Shown: positions 11,401 to 23,822 of the stretch, piece after piece
Layout: each line of letters begins with the position of its first letter
How positions within the stretch are numbered: the first letter of the stretch is position 1
Assembly: GCA_963920765.1 (NCBI GenBank)
Contig: OY987247.1
Span: forward strand, 17,394,471-17,458,470
From: Ulota crispa
Taxonomy: Eukaryota; Streptophyta; Bryopsida; Orthotrichales; Orthotrichaceae
Length of the DNA: 64,000 nucleotides
Direction: 5' to 3'
Translations under genes and position numbers: made by a program
Notes under the pieces: model-generated
Told to the model about the DNA's origin: nothing
Databases searched by the model: none
What the model saw: the letters and a program-made list of their open reading frames with translations, nothing else

Positions 11401-13914
11401 ATGGCTGACTCTGCGCAGCTCCGGAAATGCGAAGAGCTGCTGGGGAAGCTCCCGGAGCAGCAGGGCTCCGCCAACGCACGGCTTAGTCGGAACCCCGTTT
11501 GGTTGTTACTGAAGGGCTTGGAGGGATTCGACACCGTGCGCGCGGGTGAGTGCCTGGTGAAGCTGCTCAGCAACCACTACGACACCATCAGTGTCCTCAA
11601 GCTGGCGACGAAGCGCGATTTGGTCGACGACGCGGGTATTCTTCCTGGGGACGCGCTCCGGATCGTTGCTGGCGTGAAAGATTACGTTGCACCTCGCGAT
11701 CCCAGCCCCGGTACGTTGCATCTCGCCATAGCTCATGATTCCCCGAACTCACGCGGTTGCTTGAATCTGTTATAGCTAGCGATCGTCACTGTCGACCACT
11801 GTTCTCTTTTATCTAGTTTAGGGTTTCCGAAATAAGTTGGGCATCCCACTTGTCACGGAAGCTCAAGCGTCTGGATAGTGGTCTCATTAAGCAATTAGAT
11901 TCTAAAGAGGTGGATGCAACATGATTAGCGCAGTAACAAAATTGCAATAAAGACAAACCTAAAAGTGTAAGTTTGTTGATCTTTTGAGGACGAAATCTAA
12001 GAAGGATATCTAAGAGCTGTCAGATTTCGAACTTTCAGAGCCGACATCGCAGTGTAGTCGCGGGGGTAAGCCAGCGCAGGTCGTAGAACACAACCAGGAT
12101 GTGTATCGACCCCCCGCCCTGCGTGAGGCGAAGTCCCCGCTCACTCCTCCTTGGACCTCACCATCGAGTTCGCAAGCGCATTCGCAATCGCGTTCGCATT
12201 CACCTGCAGTGATGCAGCAGCAGCAGCAGAAAGTAAGCTTCCAGCTGTTGTTATTGCAAAGCATCTCGAGAGTTTGAAAGTGAGTTGGAGATATCGGGTC
12301 ATGATATCCTAGAATATGAGTAGTACGTTGTTTATCCTAAGTTCCTACATACTCTTTGAAATCCTCGCGTGAGCACGTTATCTGTATGTGTTGGAGCAAG
12401 TGCAGGTTGTGTTGCAGGGCGTGGCTTCACGGCAAGAAGCTGTCAAGGAAGGCAAGGTAGTGGACCAGGCTGAACCGAAACAAGAACCTGTCAAGCAGGA
12501 TCCGACGTTACCACCCCTACGGAGAGCTCGTGTGGACGGCAGAACGGGGTACGCTCCTGCGGATGCGAGGTTTGCTCCAGCGGATCCGACGTTAGCACCG
12601 CCATGGAGAGCTCTTGTGGACGGCAAAACGGGGTGCATCTATTACTGGAACCCGTTGATGAATATCACGCAGTATAATAAACCTTTGCCTTTTGTAGGAT
12701 CTGGACCTTCTTTTCTATCTGCTCCTCTGCCTTCCGGTCCTCCGTCGTCTGTTACATCTGCGCCGAGGTCAGCTGCTACTTCTCAGCCCATTCCACCTGG
12801 TATTTCGTACCCACATACCTGCCGGTAAGAGCTGGATTGAAATAGCTTCAGCTGTGATTGGACTTTGTTGTTCGCTTCTAGAGATCTTGTCTTTGTTCAA
12901 AAGTGTGACTGACTGCGGTATTCTCTTCAAAATAGGTGTGCGTACAAGAGACTTTATTGATGGCAATCGTTTAGAATTTCTAAGTATTTAGAGTAGTTAA
13001 CTGGACTGATGAATGTGTGCAATGCATGGATCAGGTTATGCAACGATATTTGCAGTACTGAGGACCAAATTCGCGCTCATTACAACGGCCCGAGACACCA
13101 TGCAGCATTCCAGAAGGCGAAACAATCTGCACATACTCCAATTGCCGTCAATCCGACTATTAAGGAAACAAGAGGGGTCGCACACTCTCCAGTTGCCTGG
13201 GAGTTGAAGCAACCCACACAACCAGCACAAGCTGCATCAAAGTTGATGCAGCCTTTACAAAGCTCACCCATTGCAGCCTCTTTGCATGCCTGCGGGTAAG
13301 ATGAGGTTCAAAAGCGGTTGAATTCATTTTGTTCTTTTGGCTGTTTTCGGCTCTCTTCCAAGGTTTTTATACAAGGGTTTTCAATACAATCCTATTAATG
13401 CGTTTCAGCATGAAATATTCCACAATGGGCTGACAGATTTCTAATTTAGCAGCATTCCTGAGAATAGTTTTTAATCAATTTGTGGCGAATTTGCAGGGTA
13501 TGCAACGTCCAGTGTGGTTCCGAAATTGTTCTTCGCTCGCATTTCAACGGTAACAAACACGCCAAGAAGGTGAAAATAGCGGTCATCAATGATGACAATC
13601 GGCCCACGCAATACCTTTACTGCAGGTTAGTAGAGTGCAGGCAGTGCCTCTTCTGAGGTCAGCATCCCCTGCCAGGTTGAACATTTTGCTGAGTTTAGCA
13701 TCTTTCGTGTTGCATCATGCGTCTACTATATTTATTGAACAGGAAAGCTGAGGTGAAACTCTTGGCATGTTTCAGCATATGCGACGCCACATGTACGTGC
13801 AAGAGGGCCCTTGTGATGCATTATAATGGGAAACGGCATACAGAAAACATGAAGGAAAAGTCAGATTCCGGGAACAGCTCTTATTACTCAGATACTGAGG
13901 GCAGCGATTGTTGA
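11401..13914 (+). CDS. SAM-like / WW / triple U1-type zinc-finger protein, copy A
   Basis: Six exons (11401-11710, 12075-12232, 12406-12824, 13035-13295, 13497-13625, 13743-13914), every junction GT-AG and every phase consistent, give 482 residues. Residues 45-95 look SAM-like (helical, LPGDALRIVAGVKDY). Exon 2 is Pro/Ser-rich and ends in a Gln run. Residues 219-251 form a WW domain (PPWRALVDG, YYWN, ITQY, P) most like that of plant DRH1/RH40-type RNA helicases; a half-WW copy lies just before it. Three U1/matrin-type fingers follow: C295, C298, H311, H317; C382, C385, H398, H404; and C435, C439, H452, H458 (the last with a three-residue first gap). The tail is Ser/Asp-rich. Fingers of this class bind structured RNA and WW domains bind proline-rich splicing partners, so an RNA-processing role is my inference. 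I know no named family with this order. Introns split finger codons at equivalent places, suggesting exon duplication. Confidence 0.8.
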
Positions 13915-14399
13915 TTGAGGTGAGTTTCTTGTTCGTCATTTCCAATCTGTTTTTATTCTTCACCTCCCGGCTCTCCAAGGGTATGGAACCCGTGCATGTG
14001 GCTTACAGTTATTTAAGAACCCATCCCTGCGGCTTGCATTGTTTAAGTAAAAGTTTCTGGCATCGATCTCGTCCTCTATATTGAGAGGATCCAGTGCTTT
14101 GAAAACACGTCTTATTTAGATACAGCAAGAGTAACTACGAAGTATTGGAGTTTGAGGTCGTAGGGTCCCAATCATGAGCGTGGACCATCCGTAAACCTTA
14201 AGGATGTGCTATCACAACATATCTCATGGAAGCATCTTTAGCATCTTTGACTGTTACAAGTATTTTATTTCTTATATGTTCCGTGATTTCGATGATCCTC
14301 TCATTATAAATCGGTGACTTTTCATCCACAAGAAAGGGACCTCAACGCAAAAAAAAATCGCTTTCTTAGCACTAACGAGAGATTTAGCTACAGTCTAAA

Positions 14400-14640
14400 G
14401 TGGGTGACGGTCTTTTCATCTTCTTTGTAAATGTACAGGAAACCAAAGGTCGGTTGGCCAGAGTCACATCAATGGAAGGTACAGAACAATCTGACATCAA
14501 CAACGGCTTGCTATTCCGCAGTTGTGAAAGCCGAGTGCATGTTCGTGATATTCGAGAGACCTTTATACAAGGATTTCCTGATTTTGAGTTTTGGAGGAGG
14601 ATCGTTTCTGGTATATGAATGTAAAGCAAGTAAATAATTT
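14400..14640 (+). other. Conserved block downstream of copy A (3'UTR or extra exon)
   Basis: Aligns with 30141-30396 in copy B through 'ACATCAACAACGGCTTGCTA' and 'TATTCGAGAGACCTTT'. A frame from the ATG at 14431 runs 68 codons in A, but the copy B equivalent meets a stop after 'TTACYSAAV'-like sequence. A spliced 3'UTR exon is as likely as coding sequence. Confidence 0.4.
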
Positions 14641-15761
14641 TGCTTGCTAACCTGTACAGTAGACAACTAACTCGGGAATCCCATGCTAGAATCTTGTCTT
14701 GTGCAGGTAAGCCTTTGTGCTGCGCATTAGACTGGCACTTTCTGTCGGCATTGGTATGCAATAATTACCTTTGGGAATGGGAAACAGTTATACCCCTCGC
14801 TCGCGGTGAATGTGTTGAGGTATGGAAAGGTTTGATGATTTTCAATCAACTTTTGAGTGAAACCAAAGCAACAATCGGTACGCTCATGCAATTACACCTT
14901 CAGTTTCAATGAGCTAGTTTTTGCATGAAAAAGAAAAAGTGAAGGGTTATTTTTGAAATGCAACTAATGGGAATACAAGGATTTTGTGATATGACGGTTT
15001 CTACTTTACTGTTAATTGCCTTCCAAGTGTTTGGCTATTTTTTGTGATCAAAACTCCATCCAAAAGAAATTTAGGATCTTGGAGAAGATTTAGTTGTGCA
15101 CAACTCCGCGAAGTTTCATGTCAGTGGTTTAATTTTATTATAACGATCAGAGTTGACACAAATCTTCAAAATGGATTATTTGAGTGATCTGAATCCTCTA
15201 CAATTAAGTGTCCAAAACAATCGGCTTCATTAATTTTTTTGGCTTGCTTATAAAGGATTGTAGCTTGGAACAACCCCAACAATTCTGAAGAATCCGTAGT
15301 CATAACACAACAGTGATGTTGCTTCTTAAGTGAGAAGTGGCCGTAGCCAACATTGTTTGAGGACCATGGGATTGGAGATTTTAAGTTTCACAAACTGAGT
15401 TGCCCATGCTCATAATATTTGGAGAACAGATAGATTCTTTTCTTGTTTTTTTAGAAGTTTTAACCCGAAAGGTAGGAACTGTGTTTGACGCTAGTGAGCA
15501 ATCACAATGTAGAGACGATTCTGTTTGGGCTTAAATAGTACAATATGTGCACACCCAATATTAGCAATTCCTAAATTCGTGATAAACTCTGCATGTGCTT
15601 TTATCTCAAAATTGAACACTATGGTGTACACTAGTATAAAATCACAAAAATTTGGTATGAGTATTGCAGAGTTTAGCTAGACTATAACACCTACAAAATG
15701 TGAAGTGGAATTAGAACAAATACTTGTTTGATAATTCATTACCTTCGAGCTTCAATACGAG
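14641..15761. other. Downstream flank of copy A, no gene seen
   Basis: Aligns loosely with 30400-31600 in copy B, for example around 'TATGTGCACACCCAAT'. No exon or element terminus is recognised. Confidence 0.4.
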
Positions 15762-15765
15762 TTAA

Positions 15766-15989
15766 CCCCTAAAGGACAAGGTAGCCCTTTGCGACCAATA
15801 CAATATTGTTTTTTTTGTGTATTTGGCGTGGATTCACACCTTTATTACATTTGAGATCAACAAAGAAGTTGGACAATAGATCCATGTGGTCATAGTGAGC
15901 TATTTGGGATCCCAAGTTACAACCTTTTGTTTGTAGCAAATGCCCATTATATAGCAGTGTATATACGATGCCCTCATGTTGTTTAAGGG
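15766..15989 (-). mobile_element. 224-bp TTAA element with an empty site in copy B
   Basis: TTAA at 15762-15765 and 15990-15993. The ends are CCCCTAAAGGACAAGG and, inward, CCCTTAAACAACATGAGG. Copy B around 31620-31640 reads straight across ('CTCAATTTGAGATTCGG') where A has the element. A sister copy in opposite orientation is 56493-56711. Confidence 0.75.
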
Positions 15990-16404
15990 TTAAGATGAAG
16001 CTTCAAAAGAAGAAACAATGTGAATTGGAGGGATATTGTACTACTCATGACACTTTGTACACATTTGTACTATATCAAATAGTGCATTTAGTTTGCCCCA
16101 TACTAATTTCTCAACATTTTACACTAAATATTTATTGTTGTTACAAAATTTAACTATTGTAACAAACATTATTACAAAGCTTGGCTCCAATAACAAAGTT
16201 GCAAAAAGATAAATTAGTGGCAGCCACATCGTAAATCATATGAAATCATAATCTTGAAAGAGTTGCATGCACCTCCAAGTTTGCAAGCAATGAGTCACGT
16301 GGTAAGTTTCTCCAAGGTAAAGCAACTTATTTGTTTAAGGCAATCCAAATGCAACATTTACTTTAGAGAATTTGTAATTTAGTGGAAATAGTTTGAAGAC
16401 TTAA

Positions 16405-18037
16405 CCCCTAATCGTCCAAAGAGCCCAATATGGCCAAAGGGGGTGCTTGGAGGTGTGAAAGTAGACAAAAGAGGCATTTTGAGCTCAAATTTTGGTTTGC
16501 CACTCAAGTGCAAATGGACTTGTTAGTTCAAGAAGATTTTTTGATTGGCTTGTTGTTCCTTGAAGTGCTTGCTTTGCTCTATATTCTACAAGGAATATGG
16601 AGAATATTCTATTTTTTCAACAATTAGGAGAAGAATGTCTTTGGGCAATTGAAGGGAGCGGCTTAGAGAGTGGATGGGATGGATGCTCCCATGTCATGTG
16701 TTATACAAGGGAGAAGTTTGGTGATGTTTCACTTTTTTTTTCTTGATTTGGGCAAGGTTTTTGTAGCTCTAAAGTGAGGAGCTAGTGAAATCTAGTTACT
16801 TTGTATGACCATAGCTTTTGGATTTTTTTTTCAATTTGAGGAGTTTTTTTCCTTCAAGTACAGTCGGGTCCATTAATCTTACAAACTACCTATTTGAGGC
16901 ATTCGGTTCTTGTGATGAAACATGGAGTATAATTGGTGTGTTGTTTTTAGAAAAATTACTATTGCATCCTTATGCAATCCCAATCAAGCTCACTGAATAT
17001 CAATTTCAAAAAAGAGAAACTTCATTTGTGGTGAATTTTTGAGGTGAAATTACACAGTTTTACATGGTATTCCATTAAAAATAATTGGTGAAGAATTTTT
17101 TAAATTTGATTAAGGAGATATTTAGAGAACATCCATACATGCATCTTCTCTTCAACAAGCATATCCAAAAAAGTTTCACAATTCTTTCTATAGATATTTC
17201 AATGTTGAAGGGACAATGCCTAGCTTTTGTAAAAATTGATATTTCTTTATTGGAATTAGATTTTTCTATTTTCACCTCACATTGTATGTAATTTTGTACA
17301 TTTGAGCATGATGGTACAATTACTTTGCCAAAATCTAATAAACTCATATAAGGAAATTTATAGTACAAAGTTTAGGCATTGTCCTTTTGACATTATAGGA
17401 AGAATTGTGAATTTTTTTTGGATATGCTTGTTGAAGAGAAGATGCATGTATGGATGTTCTCTAAATATCTCCTTAATCAAATTTAAAAAATTCTTCACCA
17501 ATTATTTTTAATGGAATACCATGTAAAACTGTGTAATTTCACCTCAAAAATTCACCACAAATGAAGTTTCTCTTTTTTGAAATTGATATTCAGTGAGCTT
17601 GATTGGGATTGCATAAGGATGCAATAGTAATTTTTCTAAAAACAACACACCAATTATACTCCATGTTTCATCACAAGAACCGAATGCCTCAAATAGGTAG
17701 TTTGTAAGATTAATGGACCCGACTGTATAGCTAGACACAATCTCATGGGGTTATCTATTAGGTAAATCCTTTTTTTGGGAAAAAATTGCATCAAAATCCA
17801 AAATCCATATTGTGAACTACTGCTCAAATTGGTAAATATGATATTCTCAACGGAGGAGATTTTACAAATTTATTTGGATTTGAAATTGGATTGGTTCTAA
17901 ACATTTGCTTTATAGTTGAGTATAGAATGACCGGTTCAAATTATGTGAATATTTGTTCAACTTTCTAAAGACTCAAAGAATGTGTTGAAGGTTCATATTT
18001 GAGTAATGCAAAATTTTCCTAGCAAGACGCTTAGGGG
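16405..18037. mobile_element. 1.6-kb TTAA element carrying a nested hairpin element
   Basis: TTAA at 16401-16404 and 18038-18041. The ends are CCCCTAATCGTCC and, inward, CCCCTAAGCGTCTTGC. Without the hairpin 16861-17725 it is about 766 bp. Non-coding. Confidence 0.65.
16861..17725. mobile_element. 865-bp Tc1/mariner-like hairpin element
   Basis: Starts CAGTCGGGTCCATTAATC after TA (16859-16860) and ends with its reverse complement before TA (17726-17727). The arms of about 365 bp are nearly identical inverted repeats; the spacer is about 150 bp. TA target and CAGT start are Tc1/mariner hallmarks. No transposase. The interior relates to the hairpins at 23340 and 50084-53806. Confidence 0.75.
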
Positions 18038-18041
18038 TTAA

Positions 18042-18703
18042 ACACAGACACATAATAATTCATATGAAAAAGATGTATTGACAAGAGAAGCACAATGGCT
18101 TAAGTCCATAAGTGATTGATCTAACAGACTACGATGAATGAAAAGATTAACTAATAGCACATTGATGATAATTGTCGAGATGAACTACTTTCATTATCAC
18201 AAGCAACACACCATCACTAATAAGCGCATACATGTTCAAATTCTAGCTAGAAAACTTACAAAAGCGTCAGCAAACGCAGCAACAGCTTTGCTGCAATTCG
18301 TTTGCAGTTCGCTCGTTGCATTATTCGAGCTTTTTAGTTGCACTCGAATCCACTCACTTTCCACATAAACCAAGTGACGACAAGACCAACACAGCTTTTC
18401 ATCCATTAATTCTCACTAAGCTTCTCCGCATTATCAAAATTCCTAAATTCCTTGACAACATATTCAAGGAAAACGTCTCTGCACTACACCCTTGAATTCC
18501 TTGTTTTGTTTTTTTGCTCTTGTATCACCTACAATGAATATTACGTTCATGTTGCCCCACACTAATTTCTCAATATTTTACACTACATAAATATTTTCCC
18601 GGCCATGTCTCAATTTTCTTACCAGAAAAAAAGAAAGAAATCATTCATAAGCCTGTCAACAGTCAAGATGAGGCAAAAACCTTGCTATCAAATGAACCCT
18701 CAT
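18042..18703. other. Distal part of duplication copy A, no gene
   Basis: 18240-18420 aligns with 34010-34210. A short block 'CACTAATTTCTCAA' near 18550 also occurs near 16102, 31987 and 32660, so it is an interspersed repeat fragment. Confidence 0.4.
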
Positions 18704-19625
18704 CCCCTAAACGCCCAAGGGTGTTTTTTTTGTTTGTGGAAGGTAGTTTTGAAGTTTTTGAATTGTCCTTATAGGTTATTATTAAACATCAAAACAAAAT
18801 TGTGATTGTAGAATCTTGAACTTCAAGGCTTCTAGATGGCACAACCCAAAAAAATCCAAAATGGTCACGCAAATTATAAGATATTTGTGATTGAATGTGG
18901 ATGAGTATGGAAGATTTTAGCTTTTTTTGGAGCCACCCAAAACTTCTAATGCAAATTGGCAACTTTTGAACACAAAATTGGGAAACAACCACTTAGGATG
19001 TTTTAGTGCTTATTGTTTTTGCTTGAAAACTAATGGCCCCCCTTTTTAATCCATGACCACAATTTCACAAATGAGCCTACAATGCAACTATCAATGAGCA
19101 ACCACCTAATATAAAGAAATGGTTTAGCTTCAATAATTGACCAAAAATCATTATGAATGAAAGAAAATTCAATAGTGAATGAATTCTAATTTTTATAACA
19201 AAGACATTTTAAGTGAAGTTAGTCCAAAAGAACTTTTAGATTTTGTTCGTTGACAAATTTCAATAAAAGGGCCCTTATTATCTAAGGGAGTACCCAAGGA
19301 AAATTTTCCCTTTTTCCACAACTTTATACCCATCTTTTCAATGTGGCAACTTGTCATAAGCTTTGTGACACTAATCATGACACTTTTCATGACACTATTT
19401 GGTACGCAATAGGTATGCTTGGAGTTTACCTTCCACCAAAAACAATTGGAATGAGATATGGAGGAAATTGAAATTGAAAGCTAAAACTAGCTATAGCCTG
19501 CAACTTCTCCAGAAAAAAACCTTAAATTAATCAAATTTGTGCCTTCAATAGGGCTCATGATAGGGTTTCAAAGTTTCCTAAAAAAAAATTAAACACCACA
19601 ATTTGGTGCCTTGGGCACTAAGGGG
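18704..19625. mobile_element. ~922-bp TTAA-family element
   Basis: The right end inward is CCCCTTAGTGCCCAAGG next to TTAA at 19626-19629. The left end is CCCCTAAACGCCCAAGG, but its flank has drifted from TTAA. The matching inverted termini define it. Non-coding. Confidence 0.55.
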
Positions 19626-20099
19626 TTAATTGCTGGAATCATGTCCATCATACTTCACTTTGATAGAGAAACTTCATAATTTGAAATGAACAATGTTACA
19701 TAAATTTGCATCCCTTGATAAGCTTCAAGCGTTCTATCTACTAGTAGACCAGGCTAAATCACAACGTTAAACACCACTTAAGGACGTAGCCATGTAGCAA
19801 AATCTTGCTCCACTTGCAATTAAAATAAGTGTCATGTCCACCTTGTTTTATCCCAAGTTTTTGTAATCTTACATTACAAAAGCTTTGATTTTTGCAAAGC
19901 GTACAAGCACTTGTACGACTTCCATTTTCAAGTTCTGAAAACCAAAAAGTTGAGGCCAGATTATTAGGAGAAAGTAATGCAGGATAAGTGCTTGAGTAGA
20001 TTAACAACAAGGCTGTTAGTAGATAATAACTTTATAGATCTAGTTTTATCCTCAATTGTGGATATGTATAAGGTACCGTGATTCAAAATTGCATGCCAC

Positions 20100-20194
20100 C
20101 ACTACAAGAAAACAATGATCGAATTGACATGTCCAAATTGACACACGTCTGAATCTACACAAATTGACCAAAATGGCAACGTTTTTTTGTAGTG
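20100..20194. mobile_element. 95-bp CACTA-type MITE with CAC target duplication
   Basis: Starts CACTACAAGAAAAC and ends GTTTTTTTGTAGTG. It is flanked by CAC at 20097-20099 and 20195-20197. These are standard CACTA/EnSpm termini with a 3-bp target duplication. A further CACTA-like end (inward CACTACTAGAAG) lies at 20616-20627, so a larger element 20100-20627 is an alternative. Confidence 0.6.
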
Positions 20195-20692
20195 CACTTA
20201 GGCTGTTCATTGTGGGTTACGGTGAATAACCCTTGAGTTTAGCCAAATGACATCAATTTTGCAAAGCACTTTAGGTTCTAATTATCTAAACGCAACTTGC
20301 GGGAAAAGGAAGATCTAATAGAGAAAAATAATGCTCTATTTATTTGTCAACATTAATTTGTCCAACTTTTATCTACTGAACATGATAATTTAAGCAATAA
20401 CCTTCCTCAAAAGTTTAGTCCCCACAATGCTACCTTTCAAAATTGCACTCAATAAATTCAAAGTTTTTATTTAGAAAATACAAATCAGTGAAATTTTTGT
20501 GGGCAAATTTTGCAAATCAAAATGAAACAATAAGCAAAGTTTGAAGTTTAAATCTTATAATGTTTTAATTTGACATTATATTTCAAATCAGTGGTTAAAA
20601 ATTAGTGGTCAAAATCTTCTAGTAGTGCTAACGGGCTTTAGTCATTAAGGCTCTAAGAGTGAATTTTGTAGATTATATGGGAAACTAATTAA

Positions 20693-21636
20693 CCCCTAAA
20701 GTTTAGGACCAACTGTCCCCTTGGGGATAAATGGGTCTTAGGCATGAACCTATGACTCAATCAATTTTTATAAATTTTTGAAAATTTTGAGTGTGGTGGG
20801 GAATTTAAATATGTATGTGCACATCTAATTTTTTTCTTCATTTTGACATTTAAAAAAAAAAAATTATGCATGAGTTTCTGAAAAATGAGGAAGGGTGGGC
20901 AATCCGGGCAGCCCAAACTTTACTTTTTTTAAATTGCATTTTTTTCAAAGTAAAAATCTGAAATTGATTTTTGAGATTTTTATATATGTGGGAAGCTTTG
21001 AATCATTCCATTTTGATTGATGAGTGAGAAGTTTTAGTTTGCGAGCAGGTATGGGACTCCCAAACCTCCATTCCTTTTGCCCCTTGTAAAATTTGGAGCT
21101 TTAGTTTTTTTTTTTTTTTTTTTTTTTTTTTTCCAAGTTGTAGTAGACTAAGATTCCTTGGTTTTCACCATTTGGATCAAAGTAATTCAGATCTCTCAAT
21201 CTTACATAAATCCTCCAATCTTGCCTGTTGTATATGCAAATTTCATGGCTTTACAACATTGCAAGATTTTACAAAGTATGATCCACACCTCCAATTCATT
21301 TGAAAATTCTCCCATACATACCTGATTTGGTCTTCTATATGTAAAAAGTAAACCTCAACTTTGCGTAAAGTAATTTTTTTGATATAGGAGCAATCAAAGG
21401 CTTGTGAAATTTTTGAGCAGCACAGAAAAAAAAAATCACTTCAAATATCAATATCTCACTCTTCTACATTTAGAATGGGCTGATTTTTTTTCAACAAGAA
21501 CCTCCCATAGTCTAGGGCAAGATTCTACAATTGAATTTTCAAAAACTCTTTTTTTTTTTCTACCTTTCTACTCATTCCCTTAAAAGTAACAGTTTTGAGT
21601 GATTTTCACAGAAAAATGGGCTTGGTCCTTTAGGAG
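20693..21636 (+). mobile_element. 944-bp TTAA element
   Basis: TTAA at 20689-20692 and 21637-21640. The left end is CCCCTAAAGTTTAGGACC and the right end inward is CTCCTAAAGGACCAAGCCC. Same family as 5596-6536 and 54234-55156. It contains a long T run at about 21103-21132. Confidence 0.65.
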
Positions 21637-21919
21637 TTAAGGATGTTGCAATCCAAGTCACTTATTCTATTTATTGAGATGTAACTTTATTTTTTCCAAA
21701 AAATAACATTGCTGTGAGTATGAGAAATTATGAGTCTTTTCAACCAAAATCGTTAAAGGATTTCATTTGATTACAAAAATCATATTTACACCTCATTTTG
21801 CACTCCAACAAGATTATGACTCCCACGAAATAGTTGCTTGTACAATATTGCTTTTTGTGTAATAAGGTTCATTATGATAAAATTGATACAATCTTTAGAT
21901 ATGTTATATAATTAATTAA

Positions 21920-22995
21920 GGGAATTGATATGTGCACACCTGGGGTTTGATATATGCTTGGGGAGACCACTAGCCTATGTTTTAGGAATCACGTGAGTTA
22001 AAAAATAGGGTTCATTTTATTCAAAGGACAAAAAAATATTAAAATATGTAGACCTACTATAGGATTCATGAAATACTTTATACTTTAGTGTATATAAATT
22101 AGGGTATATAAAAACATTAGGTAGTAGGATTTTTTATTAATAAATTAACTTTGACAAATAGGGGTTGTAAAAAAATTTAGTGTTGTTTGCTGCTCTCCAT
22201 GGTAAATTGTTTTAAATACATGCCATAGAATTGAGAAATACTAAGAACTTGTTACTAAAAATTTTCACTTAAACAATAGCCCTCTAATTCATATGCTTGT
22301 TATTGGTTTCATGGTGAATACCATGTGTGTATATGTAATCAAAAGTAAGATTTTTTTTGATGAATAATGGAGATAGGATAAAATTGGACAAACAAAATTT
22401 CTACAAAAAATAACCACATTTAAAAACCAAATGAATGAATTTATAAAGAAAAATAAGGTACTAGAAATATGATCCGCATAGCTTTTTATATAAAAATACA
22501 GTCACTTTAATAACCGTATTTTAGATAAATAGCCCTACACCAAATACCCTCTTAACTCATGTGTATACCATAAAATCAGAAGGAGTGATCTCCCTGAAGG
22601 TATATGCACACCCCCCACGGGCACACCCCCCACGGGGTAGAGTTTTAGATTTGTACCATCAAAAAGTTGAATTTGAAAACTTTGAATCTAAGTTTGGACT
22701 TAGAGACCTTCATTTAATCTAGAACCACAAAGGAAGTTAGAATTGAACAACTCCCAATGAAAAAGCTTAACTAGGGTGCAAACTATTATTTTTACTTTTG
22801 TTTATAAAAAAAGCTAAATTTTTTCATTAGGTGTTGTTCAATTGTAACCTCTTTTATGGTTCTAGACTAATCAAGGTCTCTAATCCAAATATGAACTCAA
22901 AACTTTCAAATTCAAGTTTTTGATGGTAAAAATCTAAAATCTACCCTTGGGAGGTGTGTATATATCAAACCCCAAGTGTGCACATGTCAATTCCC
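21920..22995. mobile_element. Mutator-like MITE relative enlarged by an internal insertion
   Basis: The ends are GGGAATTGATATGTGCACAC and, inward, GGGAATTGACATGTGCACAC, with near-matching 8-bp flanks TTAATTAA and TTAATTAC. Its right two-thirds resemble 24841-25251. A piece of about 630 bp (21959-22594) interrupts the left arm between near-copies of GATATATGC and GGTATATGC and starts and ends with GGAGA(c/t)CACT-like inverted sequence, so it looks nested. Confidence 0.5.
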
Positions 22996-23339
22996 TTAAT
23001 TACTGTATTTATGAACTTAGAATAAATTTAAATATTTTTTCTAAAATAAAAATGTATAGTCAACAAATGAACCTGAAGGCCTCTGAAAATAAACCATTTT
23101 TAACAATTTTCTATTATTACTTGTTTCAATAAATAAAAGATTGATATATTTTTGACAAAAGCTTATACAACTTAAATGAACATCTTTGTCACATGATATC
23201 TTCATGGAATCTACAAATGTGTCACAAACACATGAATGTACACTATCAGGCAAGCAGGAATTGTCTAGTGCCTTGCTCCAATTTCAAGAACTTCCCATAA
23301 TATATAGCAAAATTGAGATTTTGTTGTTTTGAATCATAG

Positions 23340-23822
23340 AGATTGATTCTTATGCAATCCCAACCAAGCATACCAAATTTTGATTCCAAAAAACCAAAAC
23401 CCTATTTTTGGTGAATTATTTTGTATTAAATTCATGATTTTACATGAAAATTGATTGAAGAAATTGGCAATGAATTTTTTAAATTTTATTGCATGGATAT
23501 GTTGGAAACATCCATACGCACATTTTCCCTTCTAAAAAGAACCCCTTTAAGTAACAAAATTATAATCAACAAAGAGTTCAATGTAGGTTGTGGTAAGACC
23601 AAAATTTGTAAAGTGGATATTTCTATTTTTTAATTGGTTTTTGGCTAAGTAAACATACTGTCATGTTCAAAGTTACAAAATTAGTCACAGTGTATGAATT
23701 AAAGAACAAAAATTGATTATCATAAAGAAATATCTATTTAAAAAGATTTGGTCTTACCGCACCTCACATTGAACTCTTTGTTGATCATAATTTTGTTACT
23801 TAAGGGGGTTCTTTTTAGAAGG
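23340..23822. mobile_element. Truncated TA-class hairpin element
   Basis: The left arm resembles the 50084-53806 array ('TATGCAATCCCAACCAAGC', 'GGATATGTTGGAAACATCC'). 23735-23822 is the inverted partner of 23530-23610. The outer part of the right arm is missing where the next element begins. Confidence 0.5.

Larger units (their letters stand above)
8423..18430 (+). repeat. Segmental duplication, copy A
   Basis: Matches 25559-34215 in the same orientation. The core, about 10386-15700 versus 25622-31600, holds the whole SAM/WW/zinc-finger gene plus 1 kb upstream and 1.7 kb downstream. The distal match at 18240-18420 versus 34010-34210 ('CACTCACTTCCCAC'-type block) is clear but the part between is patchy. 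Copy-specific insertions (8637-10318, 15766-15989, 16405-18037) account for much of the length difference. Confidence 0.65.
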
